A stretch of 64,000 nt of DNA from Hymenolepis diminuta (GCA_900708905.1 CAADRB010000058.1:656545-720544); one strand, 5' to 3'; positions 36,740 through 51,600 are shown, counted from the first letter of the stretch. The notes: a model not told the origin generated them from the letters alone. Program-made: numbers and translations.

Positions 36740-39700
36740 GAGAAATAATTACTCATTCTGATGTTGGATTGTTAGTTTGAGCAATTTCATGCCCGCCTAA
36801 TGTGATTGGCCGAACGCACTCCAATGGCTGATAAGTAAATTTTGGGTGACTGAGTGGATGTAAAAGATACTGCGAGGTATTTCAATTTGGGTGACAAACT
36901 TATTGCCTTATCTTTGAATTACTAGATTTATCTGACATTAATCTGAAATGCAGTACTTAAGATCATTGGTTTTGAATTTCTTAAATATTTTGAATAAAAT
37001 CTTTATCAATTGAATAAAACATTACAATAAATTTTATGAATTCCTCTTCTTCTTTTAATTGACAAAGGAATTATATTATAATTGCCCATATGATGTGAAT
37101 AGTATGAAATTGAAATTGAGCACAGTTGCTGTCATAAAAATTCAGGCATAATTTTAAATGCTTGTACTTAGACCATTTCAAATTCAGAAGGATTCAGTTC
37201 AAGCTATTACCAGACTACGTGCATCATATCATTCCCACCATTGTAATTATTGGAGTTGCCTAAATAAATTTCTGTAAAAAGATGAAACATAACTATCCAC
37301 TGTAGCTGTAGTCGCTAAGCTCAGACACATGCCCCATGAAATAGTGGTCGCGTACTGGTATCGTTCAAATTCGAAAAACATCAGATGTGTATTTTCATTT
37401 ATTAGGAATGAAGATGCATTGCCCTCATCCATTTACCATTGGACAGTAAATTAAAACAAAGCCAAATTTGGAAAATTTTTATCTTACTTCTGTCAAAATG
37501 AATATACAATAATTAATAAATATTCCTCCTTCAAGAAATTGATATTCATTCCATGTTTAATATTGTTGAAATAATGCTTATCCCTTAAACTGTTTATACG
37601 AACTATGATGAATTACGCCATAATGGACATAGTTCAAATTGGACTAGATCAAAATGTTTTCGCTATACCAACGAGAATTTGTGTCTTCTTTTTTTCCGGA
37701 CTGGAATATCGGCTAGTAGATCGTAAAAGCCTCTAGCTAAAGAATATTTTAATAATTTATTATTTAAAATTGTCTCCTTGACATATTAATTGTGTTAGAT
37801 CCAAGTTCAAAGGAATCTAATTAGGATTGAATTTAAAATATAACAACCATTAAAATGAATCATCCCTAAGTCCATGTAGTTAAAATTTGAATTATTTACG
37901 TTTAGACTCAAATTAGACTGTTTACGTCATTTCTTTGGATATATTTCTGAAGTTACATATCTTTAGTTTTATGTTTACAATAAAACTTAAATTAGAATCA
38001 TTTTAGTTATACAATTGCATAACAAGAAACTAGGCATGCTGGAGTAAATTCATCTACCTCGTTAAATTAAAATATCTGAAAAACATTTTAACCGTACATT
38101 AGTAAAAAAGCGAAAAACTTTGTCAGTTAATCGATTTCAGCGAAAAATTTGTCAAATTCAATAATTGTACCGTTTTGAAGAAAATTTTTCCGCCTTTCAT
38201 TTGAGTTTCTTTTACAAGTTAGCTATCAAATTGCTTTTAAAGAAGAGCAACCAATCCTTAAAACACGGTAAAATAAACATTTTTGCTTTAAACTTTTTTC
38301 TACTTGCAAATTGTTTGCTAATTCATTTCGAATAAATTCAGTCGAATTGGAGATATTTGACTTGCTTCTTAAGTGCATAAATAATTTAGAACTAAAATAT
38401 ATTAATGTTTCATAGGAGATAAGAGACAGCATTTGTTTAAGAGACTTGTTCAAATCCGTAGGTTTAAGAAGTGACCCCGCTCTCTTTTTACGAAGAATAG
38501 AGTTATGTAGAAAATGGGGATAGGGACAAATTGGAATGTTCGGAATACAAGAACCAATCACCTTCAATCAATTCTATCTGCGCCAATCACACTCTAAATT
38601 GCCAATTATGATAAGTGCACCATTCACTTAACTTTTCTTAGTCCTATAATTTTTCTGCTAAATCAGTTAACTGATTTTATTGCCAGCCTTTTTATTGATA
38701 ATTTACAGTAGTCGTACCTCTTTTCTGTACTTTCTTTTTCATTCATTTTTGCTTTTTCCCCCAGTCTTATGCCTTTTTGAAGCAGCCATGTTGCTATTGA
38801 TGAATTTGAAGTACACTAAGCTGATAATCTCAATACCTCAGCATGGAAGTACTTACCAGCACGCATATCAACCAAATCAACATGTGAGAACTGGGGCTAA
38901 TACAAAGATGTACCTATCTCCAGATCCAATGCTACAAGAGAGTAGTGGCCACTGTGGCAATATTATGACGTTCCCTTATCTTTGCATCCTTTAATGCCTC
39001 TTAGTACACTTTTCTATCTTTTATGCTCTTATTCACTATAATGTCCTTTCATTCTGTACAGCCTTATCTATAAGATGTTCCTTAATAAATACCGATTTAG
39101 ACCATACATCTTACACCCCCTTCTCCCATGGTGTTTATCGATTTGACAAATCTAGCTTTATTTTTTATATTTAGTCACTTTTGCTGTTAACTAGTTGGGA
39201 CCTGAAGTTTGCTTTCTCCGTTCACTCCTAATAAAATCTTTTAATCTTGTGGTGAAGCTTGAAAATGCCAAGACAGGAACTAGCTTAGCAAATTTACCAT
39301 GTCTTTCCAAAATTTTATCCTCTGTTAGCGCATCCAATTGATAAACCTTTTATCAACTTGACAGAGCATCAACGAACAAAGCTCAAAACCAAAGTGTTTA
39401 TTTTTCGTCTTGAGATGAAAATTTTTCGCTCATCAACCTTGTCAATATGCCTGATAATCAAGGGGACAATCTCCCCTCAGCTCAGTGTTGTTTTGATCTC
39501 CTTGGAGTATCTGAACTTCTGTATTATCTGCCCTTTCGAGTCCTATTCAACTGTTGTCTACCTATTGAACACAGATCAGAGTGGCAGAAACCAGACTTCT
39601 TTGCATTACAATAGTGCAGGAAGAGTCCTATTTTACAAAAATTCCCTATTTACCAACTGACTTTAGTCCAAGTCGTAGATATTATCAATTAAAAATGGCG

Positions 39701-42700
39701 AAACAGTGTTCTGCCGCGCACAGGAGGCACAATATCACTTTCGAGTCAGATCGTCGGTCCGTTGCCCGACCAGTCACATTCTGTCACATTCGAATATTGA
39801 AATCAATTGATAGGTTGAATCTTCGGTTTTATTCTCCGGCTAATCGCAATTCGACCAAATCGAGTTAACGTATGAATAGGTTTTTAATTTTATTAAAATT
39901 AGTCTAGTCTCCTTTAGTGTCTCTCTGTCTGAACAACAGTAGAATATCTGATGACTGTAGGCTTGACCACATTTCATAATTATCAAGCATGTCATGCATT
40001 GAAATTGAGGTGACAATCGGAAAATTAAATCTGTTTAATGCAACCAATGGATAGTGGATAAGCTTTCGGTATCCTCTATTTGATATTTTGCTGGGATATT
40101 AAAGAATAATAATCAAGTCAGGATGTATGTCTTCTACATTTTTTTAATCACTACTGGTAAACAAAAATGGTTCTTGTATGGATTATCTAATTCATCAATT
40201 CTTTTAAGTCTTTGAAGTTGATTCTCCAGCATATATGATTAATCAACCCTTCTTTAATTCGTTGAAGTCGGTACTCAAACTATAATCTGTGATTTAACTG
40301 AAAATAAATCAAGGTAATGTTGGATTTGCTTTTTATCATTTTCATTTAAAATTCGAACTTTCATTTCAGTAGTGATACCAGTTCACTATTTAAAAGTCAT
40401 ATTGGACAAGGAAGTAGCTTTTTCTTTTATTAAGACTTAAATGGACGATAAATGATGAGAAATACATTTAGACTTGTACAAGCTGGAAATCTTAGCCTGT
40501 AGCAACCAAGAGGCCGAGAGCTGCTAAAGATAGCAGCGGCAGCACAAACTAATGTTCGTAATTATGCTGAAATGAAACCTAATGCAAACCATAACTTTTG
40601 AAGACTGATAGGCAGTCACCTTCATAGCCATGCTCTAAGCAAACAGAGTTGTCAAATATTTCAATCCAGTTTTTTTGTTAAAAATTATCAAACGAATGAT
40701 TACACGTATGATATTAAGCTTTATTTAAGCATTTATGCGTGTTTGCTTAATTGTGATCAATCGAAGATTAAATTACACTGCACTTTTAAAGATAAATAAA
40801 ATTTTTATTTCAAGCGGTCGAAATCTAGGCTATAAATGTAGCAATTTATCTTTATTCTAAAATTATTCTTTGGAAATTTTATTACCGATGATATTCTGAA
40901 TGATTTAACCACTCGTGTGTGAAGAATTATGCAAATAAAGACAGCAAATAAATAGAACTAATAATGCAATTCTTTACGATTTTTGTAGTATTCCTGAATA
41001 ATTACTATATCAGCTCAAATTGCCTTTGAAGTTAGCAAGTAAGTCTAGTTAAGTTGTTTCGAGTGTTCACCCTGAGTGAACACAGCTTAGGGAGCTCGAC
41101 TAACCTTATCTTTTTGGCTATCCCATTTCTGTTTTATTAAAACTGTAGGAAGTGGAATTTCATGTAAGAAGATTTGTCTTATCAACCAATGGAAGAAAAA
41201 ATTAATTGGAGTGGTAAGACCAATCCTTTTTGGTTAAAAAACGGCCAATAAACATTTGTTGCAACCCGGGGGACGATTCATGGAATTTGATTTTTGGAAT
41301 TCGGGCTGTCCAGTTAGTAAATATTGTATTACCCGAGTCTGAAAATTAAATGAAGTATGACGTTGTTGTCAATATTTTTTTAATTTCATTTGTTGGATTT
41401 ACTTGTTATTTGATGTCAGCTGTTTCCCACAATTAAAAGGTACCGCAGGTAATAACAGTATTGGTTGAGTTGTTCTGACATCATTTGAGAAGAATTCATT
41501 TATTCATCCAATTTTGTGCCTCAAATATGAACCACTAGTGCGAAACCTAAGTGACCCTGACTAACTTCGAAAATTCGTCGTCTTAAACGCTTTATCTCTT
41601 AGCTTTCCCTTGGTCAGCTTTGTTCTTACATCCTTCTCTACTCGTTAAGATCGTCCCAAAGAAAAAATAACCCATCCATCTTGTTTGTAAACTAATCTAC
41701 TTACCAAATTAAACGCCTCTTTTACTCAAAAAACCTGTTGGATTTCTAAGCTATCTCTCTTTTCTATAAAGAACTTGCAAATATTTCATTTAGACTACGC
41801 TTTTATCAGTTTAATCAGCATACGCTTTCCCTGATAACGATTTTCTGCCCATTTAAACAGACCAAACGAGGTTTATGTAAACATCACGTATCACTGTTTC
41901 TCTATTAATTACTTTGGTCAGTTGGAGGATTGAATATACTAATATTTCCTCGTACTCTTTTATTTTCATCAATTTCTATCCACTATACCAAAACGAATGC
42001 ATAAACTAAAACTTCTCGAATTAGTAAAGAGATTAAAACATTCCATTTTTACAAGTAAAATTATATTAATAATTTTATTAAATTGAATTTACTAAAAATT
42101 AAATTAAAGAATAAAAACTGATTTTACAATGACTGTAATATAATAAATATTCGAAATTACTTTCCGTTTAAGTAACTATACAAATCCTAATCATGTTTAT
42201 ATGCCCAATTATTTTCCCAATTGTATTGATTTACTAAATTATATTGATAATATTAAATTGTTATTTTAATGTTTGCGTTTAATTATAATTGCTGAATGCA
42301 GAGCAAAACTTTGCGTTTTTTTAATTATTTTATTTAATTCAGGAATTTTTAATTATAATGTGTTTTTCTAATTTATCTTTAGTACAATTTTATTCTCCTT
42401 TTTGAAATCTTCTACCTACATATTCTTGCAAAATGGAGAAAAAATACTTGGGCGGAGACAGCCAGTTACTTTACTCCAAGCTACTTTCTCCAATCTCAAG
42501 TTTACAAGGAGAAGATGGCACACATTCACCGCTGGTCGGTAAACCGCTCAAGTCATTGCTGTAGTATTTGTAATGATGGCGGAGGGGAGGGTCGGTTTTT
42601 ACATTGGTGACGGCGATATTTGGTGCAGTCACGCAATACGAGAATGTATCACTTGAAAGAAAGCCTTAGCTTTCCTTCTTTACTGGGATTGTAAACACAT

Positions 42701-42826
42701 CTAACCCCCCTCTTTCGTTCTCACTAAGCCTTATGGCACCCGATTGTCAAGGGAGCAACAGTAGTTAAAAAGGAGGGGCGAGGTTGTGTGGGAGTGGGGA
42801 TTCCAGGTTGTTGGCAGCGTTGGCAA
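36740..42826. other. Region upstream of the three-Ig gene, with no supported gene
   Basis: Presumably includes the three-Ig gene's promoter just above 36739, but I see no clear element. About 38700-39110 holds a 104-codon plus frame whose downstream tail resembles the repeat-like tail at 17985-18030. About 39690-39860 is GC-richer with an open plus frame of no known family. R1 lies inverted at 41157-41335. The rest is AT-rich. Confidence 0.4.
41157..41335 (-). repeat. Dispersed repeat family R1, inverted copy
   Basis: Its reverse complement reads GGTTGCAACAAATGTTTATT, then a GATTGGTCTTACC block and TTTCTTCCATTGGTTGA, in the same order and spacing as the plus copies at 8380 and 36016. Confidence 0.7.
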
Positions 42827-43396
42827 ATGAAAATATATTGGTTTGTCTGTTGTCTCTCTTTACTAGTACTGCCTACTAGCGGAGCAGATGAAATAGATGA
42901 GGGTTTTGTTCCGAATAAAAAGTCTGTGCAGTACTGTACTTTCTCGAGACAGTTCGTGATATCAGTAGTATGCATGCGAAGACATAGAGAGTGCTATTAA
43001 TTTATGATTTTTTATTGATAATCCAGAAATCCACTTTTTCGTTTTATATTGGCGCTTTTTAAAAATATCTTCATTTACTAGAAATTTTAAAAATAGCACT
43101 TCAAATGTAGGATTCGTGCATATATATACATATGCATATACATATATTTGTGTGTGTTGCTAATAACGATATATTCTTATACTCAAATATTGTATCATTT
43201 AAAGACAACAATGCTTGTCTATTTTACCTTAAGTAATATACTTTTACCGATTCCGCAGCGCTTAACGTGCTCGTCTGTGATACCACAGGTGCCTTCTAGG
43301 ATATATCCAGTGAGCAAAGTGACCCTCCACCCTGGAAGATCAAGCCTAGCAAAAGGAGTGGCAGAATTCGAGATTCTCACCAAATTGGCTCCATGA
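42827..43396 (+). CDS. Candidate small secreted protein, two exons
   Basis: A possible 92-residue product. Exon 1 (42827-42967) starts MKIYWFVCCLSLLVLPTSGA, a good signal peptide with a likely cleavage after SGA, then an acidic DEIDEGF stretch and four Cys across the exon. A GTATGC donor follows at 42968. Exon 2 (43259-43396) follows an acceptor with a pyrimidine-rich tract (GATTCCGCAG) and ends in TGA. Phases agree (0/0) and the intron is 291 nt. The 400 nt upstream are GC-richer than the background, as for a promoter or 5' UTR. Against it: a minus frame overlaps most of exon 1 (42724-42975), the second exon could be repeat-derived, and I know no homologue. Confidence 0.28.
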
Positions 43397-46300
43397 TGTT
43401 ACAGCTCGACCAGAGATGAGTGTTGGAAAGGGCTTTCCTAAATAGGTTCGTGAGTTATTTATTAGTAATATATTATGATGATAACTTACAAATACTTTGT
43501 GTCTCTGGATCTTCAATTTAAAATACATTTGACAAATAACAACTGACTAATTAAATAATTAAAAAATAGACATCGGTTGGTCTAAATTATTTCTATGGTA
43601 AGTGTTACATTAATTCTCCCTTTTTATATGAGAAATAAAGTGTACAATTAAAATAACTTATTTCTTTTAGAGAAGTTTGCATATCCCTTAGCGCCCTATT
43701 TGTCTCATTGTCGTTCTCTCTCTCTTTAGACCGGTTTGGATTCTTACGTCTTCATTTCCGTTCCGTCGATACTTTTTAAGTTGTTCTTTCTTAGTAAGAG
43801 TAAGTTTCTATTACTCTCCACTATGTGGGGAAAATTGTCTTGTGAAGCAGATTTATTGACAGATTGAAAGTAAAACCAGAGGAATGAAGTGACTAGAAGG
43901 TGGAGGCGGATGTGATCGTGAAGTATAAGTAGTGTGTAGCATCACTGTTACAAATAGTGCATGTACTGAAATACCATGAATATTTGGATGGATAATGCAC
44001 ATTCAAGCGTCATGAATGTATTTTTTCTCTGTAAATCTAAATAATCAGCTAGAGAGCCCTTGAGAGGCTTGCAGCTACATCTAGTTATCTAATGTTACTA
44101 TTTCTGTGAGGAGACACGTAGTATCATATTGTTGAGATTATAGAAGGCTGTCAACTGCTCCAAAGACACAACCATTATCTAATTTTATATATCACTACAA
44201 CTCTTTCTTTCAAAATATAATACCGAGAGCGTATTAATGGTTATTGAACCTTCATGACTAGTATTTACTGAGGACAACCTTACTACTCCAAATATCATCT
44301 AGAACCACCTGTATCAAGTATATCCATCCCCATATGAATTAACAGGTTCAGAGATATGATGGATGAATTCTTGTTCGTACCTTATTTTCATTTTGTTTAA
44401 ATTTCACTTATTTCCTTATTAATCTCCCTCACTTCTTAAGCCATCTTTGATATTCTCAGCCTTAGTTGTGCTAAAAGAGAAAAAGCTCTACTCGTATGTG
44501 CACAACTGATTATTAAAACTAGTATCTTATTCCCAAGGGTTTAATTAAACGAATCAATGGACAATAGGTGAATTGATATCATTAATGCCTCTCTCAGAAA
44601 TAACGAAAACGTTACCACAAATTGGCTTACCATATAAAGGGAATGTGATAGTTAGTGCTTATAAAAGCATGAACTGGCAGAACTTGTTTGAGATTGGACG
44701 AGAAACTTATATTGTCATACTTTCCAAGCTAGCCTTAATCTTTTTACTAGCTTTCACGGTGCCCTAGTACTATGTGGCTTTAATAATTATCTGGTAAACT
44801 ATTATATTATATTTAGCATTGCTTTAGCAAAAGAAGCATTTCCTTGATTCTCTTAATCACTTAGGAAATTTCACTTAAATATACTGCTTTAATACCCGCT
44901 GGAATTGATCAATTAGAATTTAAAATATTTTGTTTTCTCTTCATATTCTCATTGAATTTAACATATGTTAAACTCTCTAAGGCAAAAATAACTCACTAAA
45001 TAATAATATTCTGGACTAGAATATATCGGGCGATAACATTACAGGCATAATCCTTCTTAATAGATTATATTTTCCTTGTATCAAATATTACTGCTTTTAT
45101 ATGAATCGGGACCACATGAATAGAACATATTATTTCGTGAAGATCAGTATAGATGTGGCCGGGGTAGCCAATCAATTTATTGTTAAACAAATTAGGATTT
45201 CTATAAGCACGCAAACACACACCTGGACCCCTGTAGATACTTTTGTCAAGGTTTTATTGCTTCCGATAGCCGGATTTTGATTGACATCTACTGTCTATAT
45301 TAACTTCACATAATGATTTTCCACTAATTTGACGTAAGACCCGAAGTTCACTCATCGACCTCACTATAATTTCAGATAAAATCAAAAGTTCTGATTTGAA
45401 AATAATAATAGACGTCTGTTTGCAAACAATTCCAAAAATTTAGACATATGTTCACTGCTTAATCAAGATCACTAACATCCATTATTTCCTCATCTTCAGT
45501 CCAAGATAAATAATGCAAGTGTTAACATCTGACATAGGTAAAGTGAAATATTTCTGAGCAGCTCTAACTAGAAATAGTAGTTCTACCACTCCCCTTGTTG
45601 ACCCTAATTAACCGGTATTCATATTACTGCATGTACATTGATGAGCATTGATCACATGATTTTCAAATTGACTAACATACACTTTGACAAGTGCGACATC
45701 TTTATTTTTGATAAGACAAATTTCTTCCTTTATAATTGTATACTCTTTTTTAAGATTATTTCTAAACATAAATTACTGTTTTTGCGAATTCTTTACATTA
45801 AAAATACATTTAAATATTCTTACTATTAACTGTCATTTAACTTTAGAACACAAGGCACACCCAATCTGATATCCTCCTTTTTCATATTTGAACACATTAA
45901 TTCTTATTCGATGAGGGATTTCAACATGAATTTTAAGAGATGGTGGTATAGTCGCATTGTGGTTTGATGTTTTAGTATCTCATAAATGATAAAATTGCTT
46001 ACTCCAGGTGGACTAGGCGTGAGGTGCGATCAAGCGTGAAGAAAGTTAGCTTCTGTAACTTCTCAAAGCGTCTCAGTTATCTGACCTAGTACGCATTGTG
46101 GCAGAAATTATTACTTAATTTCTTATTGTATAAAGAAAGTATAAGAGAGATTAAGTTTGATATTGATTAATTGGATAAGTTAATTCAGAAGAAGCAGTTT
46201 CAAAATGTTCGATGTCCTGAACAGAAATAATGAAAAACTGCAAGCATCTTCTTTTCTCCTGTAGTGGCTTATTTTCATACCTTTTATCCTGGAGATGAAG

Positions 46301-48613
46301 GCACTTCATTTCTATATTACTGATCTGCAGTACATGAACTAAGTTATAAGTAAACAATGTTTTCCAAAATAGTTAAACTACAGTTAATGAAATACGTCTT
46401 TTGTCTCATTTTTTCTAAAACCATAGCGATAGGAATCCGACGAAACAAAGTTCATAGCTGCAGTGTTTATGTTTTATCTCAGGATAATCAATTTTCACGG
46501 GTTGTCTCAAATTTGCCTATCAATCTTATCAAGACGCAGGGCACACATCGTTCCTGACAGCTTAAAAGTTACTTTGTGATTAAAATTGCTATCAGTTCGC
46601 GAGGCTTTAATCTCCCAACATCAAAAATGTAATGACAATTTTTATTCCTATATATTGCTTTAGTTTTACTAACAACAATAATAATAAAACTTTTATAAGG
46701 TTCAGTCCCTCCACATTACTGTTAACTGTCTGACCACCGCCTTAGCTATTTCAGTAGCTTAAAATGTCATGATGCCAGGACAGAGTGCATCAACTGCAGA
46801 ATTTAAATTACTTATCCGAAGGAACAAAGCAAGGATTTTGTGGCATTGAGTCCTGTGGGAAAAATTTTAGATTTAGGAAATAACTGGTCACTTTCCTGTA
46901 AGTTTGATACCTGATTTCTTGGAGCATTTTAAGAAATAAATTATAGATTCTGCCATCAATATTACCAATATATTTGATGTAAAATTTTCGATATGCTCAA
47001 AAAAATTAAAACGTTACTAGCGTGATAGCGCACTGAAAATATCAAAAGGGTAATAACACCGTAAATGCGAAATAAGACAATTTTGCAAAGTTAAGCTAGG
47101 AAGTCCAGTCTCAGCCGTTTGATCTAGGAGCTCATATGATGTCACTACAGTTAACCATATACGACTGCAGTTAATTTAGAGATAAGGGATAAGATGAAAG
47201 AGGAATTAATTCAAAACTCAACAGAACCTTCATATTATTCATGTTAAAAATCAAAACTCCACCTTAATGATAAGCAATTTTTTGGCCTTATTAACTGCCA
47301 AGCCATTAGAAATAGCTATCGCTCGGACATAGATAAAGATGATGGATGACACAGCTACAATCCGTGGGAATCGATTTGTTCTGTCGGCTTCCTATTAGTT
47401 TCTTGAGTTTAATAATGAGTAGAATTTTACTACATAGTAACTACTACATAGTAATAACGTAAACGAAAACATAGGATAACAGAAATTAAAGGTTCCTGCT
47501 GTCACGGACTCGCTATACCCCAGGTATGCAATTCAGCTGATGAAGTCCCTAGAATCGGTCATCTAAATATTTACAGTAACCATAAACTAGAAATACATTC
47601 TGTTGTAATGTACAATTAAGCTCGTTGTTATGGAGCATACTGCACTTGCTCAGAAAGAAAAGGCACATACTTAAATTTATATGACTAGTCCGGTAACCAG
47701 ACATTTATTGATGTAATTCATAATTTATTCATGCACCTGGCAATGGATTTGTTCAGGTCGTGATTAGCCAGAGAAGATTGAACCAACCATTGGTCCTCGT
47801 TAATCGATGTAACAGAATATATTTGGTCAGACAACGGACCACTCGGTGAACGGCGGTCGGTTTTGTCATGCCGTGACTTCTCGTGGTTAAGAGGAATCAA
47901 TATCGCTCTTCGGTGCACGTTAAAGCATTTTTTCGCATCGTACCATATGCGAGCAGTTATGAAAATAAAGTTTTTCTGTCAAATTAACACCCCTTACGGA
48001 TCAGTTAAAGCACTTTCAATATCCATATTTTATTTAATAATTTTAAATTCAGCAAGACCGTATAATACTTAAGGCGTTCTTCAGTTATCATCGAACTCAA
48101 CCACCAAATCTTGTATAAGAAAGTCAAATCTTCCTGTCTTAAAAAAATTATTTTATAATATTTTGTATCAGGCAATAAGAGGATTGAGCACATGCATTTA
48201 CTTCGAAACCAAGAGCATTGACTTGAATATATATTTTGTGAATAAATTGAGGCATATGTGTGAGTATATTAAATAAATACAGACTTAAAATAACATTTTA
48301 AATCTACTTACATCCACTTATTCACAGATGATCATAACAGAAGTCGAGATAAGCGGCTAATAAACCGTTTACATTACCTTTTTACGCCATCATGGATTAT
48401 AAATAATACTTCAATAATAATATTTAGACCCTAAATGCATTAACTGATCCCGAAGACTGTACGTTAGGCATAATAATACATAAGCTATTTAATAAAAATT
48501 AATATTGATAATATCTAGAATGCTTTTCGCATTTAAATAATCAAACGACCTAGAAATTTTAATTTATGTTGGCTTGAAATCAGCTGATGAAATTGTAATG
48601 CCTGTCAATCTTT
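43397..48613. other. Mostly empty AT-rich stretch
   Basis: No well-supported gene. One candidate minus exon lies at 47737-47907 (listed separately). A weaker minus pair lies near 46200-46340, where ATCAGTAATATAG after a TGCAG acceptor is followed 45 nt later by GTATGA. A plus frame at 44573-44767 has no motif. Nothing else is recognisable. Confidence 0.4.
47737..47907 (-). other. Candidate coding exon, unidentified protein
   Basis: The minus strand is open and GC-richer than its surroundings for about 56 codons, with hydrophilic normal-looking composition (NHEKSRHDKTDRRSPSGPL, then SVTSINEDQWLVQSSL). It ends at a CCAG/GTGCAT donor. It fits phase 2 on both sides, which matches the 3' phase of the candidate exon at 53564-53747. 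The acceptor side (ACCGAAG) lacks a good pyrimidine tract, and the arrestin-fold gene would have to lie within the intervening intron. The exon may be real and the link wrong. Function unknown. Confidence 0.3.
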
Positions 48614-51600
48614 ATGAATGGAATTGAGGTGATGTTAAGCAAGAAGTTTTATAAACCCGGAGATGTAATATACGGGTATGAGTGGTCTTTTTTACATAAT
48701 TTTAGTGCAATTTTCTATCGCCAGATACGTCCGTCTAATATCGACGCTATTAATGCTCAAGTAAGATGTATTTTAAAATGTAGGTTGATTTTTTATGTAA
48801 CCAAATTATATATCAAGGCTCATACCAAGGTCATTCGATAGACAAGTGTGTTTTTCTATCCACTACCGAAGTTTTTTATTTTAAAGGTATGCTCGTTTTA
48901 GCGATTTCCTATCTTAGATTCCTATCCCGTTGGCTATTATGCTTTTCCTTTTGAATTGAATTTATCTATATCTAGTGACAGTAAGAAATTTATTTCTCTT
49001 TTCGACTTCTGTAGGTAGCACTTATTTTCATAGTTTATCTTGTCCGGGTGATTTCTTCATTTATGAGTATGATGTAACCGCCTATGCCTTGAGTGGCTCC
49101 CAAACTGTTCTTAACAGCAAAACCCCATTTTTTATCTACTCAAATCACAATTCCAGCAATAATCAAGAACCCATTGCAGAAACAATCAGATCCAATAAAT
49201 ATTCCCCGGAAGTGTATATTACGCGCCATTTCCCTGAGTCCACTGTTGTCCAAATTGATACAGCTATTGCAGTTTCAAAGAAGTCTACACCCGGATTTTC
49301 TTTAAGGCTAACTCAAAAGCATTCCCTCTATGAATTAGGAAATTCAGTCGCTATCGCAGTTTCTCCTACTTTATCTGATCATCTTCATATTGATTCTGTT
49401 AGTTATCGCGTAAGTCACGCTTTTTCATCTTGCGTCATACTTACAATTCTACGTTATTTTTGTGTAAATTTTCCGTCGTTTTGCTTATTTTCTTGACAGT
49501 TACTTAGGCATGTTGAAATAAGTGCAGGCCTTTGTGGTGTTGCAAATGGTGAAACCGAAAAAAGTAAATTTTCCGACGTTTTGTTTGGTGTAATTCGGCC
49601 TGCGTTGACAGATAGTGTGGAGACAGATCAAATAGACTTACCTTTGCCACCTGCGTCACGCAGCGAGTGCATTTGGACGACAAATGGGACTCGAATATCA
49701 GTGAGTTTCATATATTTTATTTAGTCTATTTACATGCTTAAATAAAATTTCAATTTCATTTCATTTTTGCTAAAATACGCGGCGCAAAAGCTAATCAATA
49801 CTTATTGATTTTTCAACGCAACTAGGGTCCCGGTCTAATATGGTTTCTATTTCACATTACACAAAAGCAATGATTTTCTTGGCTTCATTATCCTTAGCTC
49901 AACATAAAAATGAATCTCTATCGTATTGATTGATTTTAAGCGCTTGATTAAATTTGATGATATTTTTTACGTGGTAATGGGTAAGAATTAGTTGTACTTA
50001 TTAGGGCATCCCAACCAGCCCTACTTGTCCTTTTATCCAGATACCGTGTGAACAGTATGAATTTACTTGCTCTGTGTATGCACTTCAATTGTTTGTTCTT
50101 TCTAATTTTACGTAAATTTTTTTCCATGTTGAGATTTGGTCCTCATTTTATTTAAAGCCATTTAATCGTATGTAAATGTCTTGATCTTAGGCTATTGTAT
50201 TCCCGCCATTTTGCGTTAATTTATTTCATTCCAGTAAATCAGTTCACAGTGCCTTGGTAGTTGCTTTTGCTGTTTTTAATAGATTTGTCTTATTACAACT
50301 AAATTTAGCTTCGATGCTACATTAGATATCTACCGTTTTATTACTGATCGTCATATTCTTAAATTTCTGAGAAATCGTTTCTTAAGTGTAAAAGTTCTGT
50401 CCTGTTGCGTTATTGTCTTGTATCAATGCATGATCAGCTTTTCTAGGTCAAGAAACGGTAGTGAACAAATTATGTGCTTCTTTGTCGTTGGCTCTTACAT
50501 TGCATACTGAAACGTGATCAAAATTGGATTGTGTAGTATTCGCCAGACGGTCTTTTCCATATTATTCAAAATATATCACATGGCAGACAACTGATTACTT
50601 ATTGACTGTTCGTATATTCTGCCCTTTCCAGGTTATGTGGGAAACTAAACCTCACTTCTTTTTTATAAGAATTTGAACGTTTTTATTTTCGTATCGTCAA
50701 TGTGTTTTTCTCATTCTCAGTATTGATACTGAAAATGTTATCATCATTTCCGTGACGTATGTATTATTTGCCTTTATTCGAGGCTTTAGTAGAAGGTTAA
50801 AGTGGTATTTTGCAAAGGCATTTTATACAAGGAGGATTTATCATTTAAAATTGAATGCAAGCGAAATTTACATCGATTTTTCACTTACGCTGTATGTTAT
50901 AGGGAAGAATTTGGAATTATTTATTCGCGTCGGTTTGTTTTTTTATTTAAAAACCCGGGAATCATCGAAATATGTTACTGCATTCAATTAGCATTTTCTA
51001 CTGCTGCTTTGGACCTTTGTAGAATTTATTTACCAACGGGACTTTATTAACTTTTTTATTTTCCATTATTCCTTTAATTTTGAATCCCAAGTACCGAAAA
51101 CAGAGGGCAAGGAAGGGATTTGATGCGATAGTTTGCTTATTTCGGCATTTAATTTGATTCGGTTGGGGTAAATAACGTTGACATATTTATAATGGAGACA
51201 TACTTTAGTAATAAGATGGTTTTATTTTAATTAATGCTTTTGATAATGCTTTAATGGTATCTTTGATCTGCATATACAGAGTAATTGAAAAGTAACGAAA
51301 TTAATTGGATTATTAATCGTGCTTTTTTAAGAATTATCATGGGAACATCGCGCAAAACAGTGGAATTTTATTCGAAATTCAAATTTCACATGGTTATTTA
51401 CCTGCAGTTTCTTAAACCACTCGAAAATCTACCATAAAACATGTGGTCTTGAGTTCTTTATGGCACTTCTTTGTGATCTTTGCATCGATCTGAACATGTA
51501 CTTCTGTAATGAATCCTCACCATCGCTGTACGAGAAAAATTGGTTTCCGAGGTTCATATTTTGCTCGTTCTTGAACATTTTAATCCCTTGAGATCTCAAG

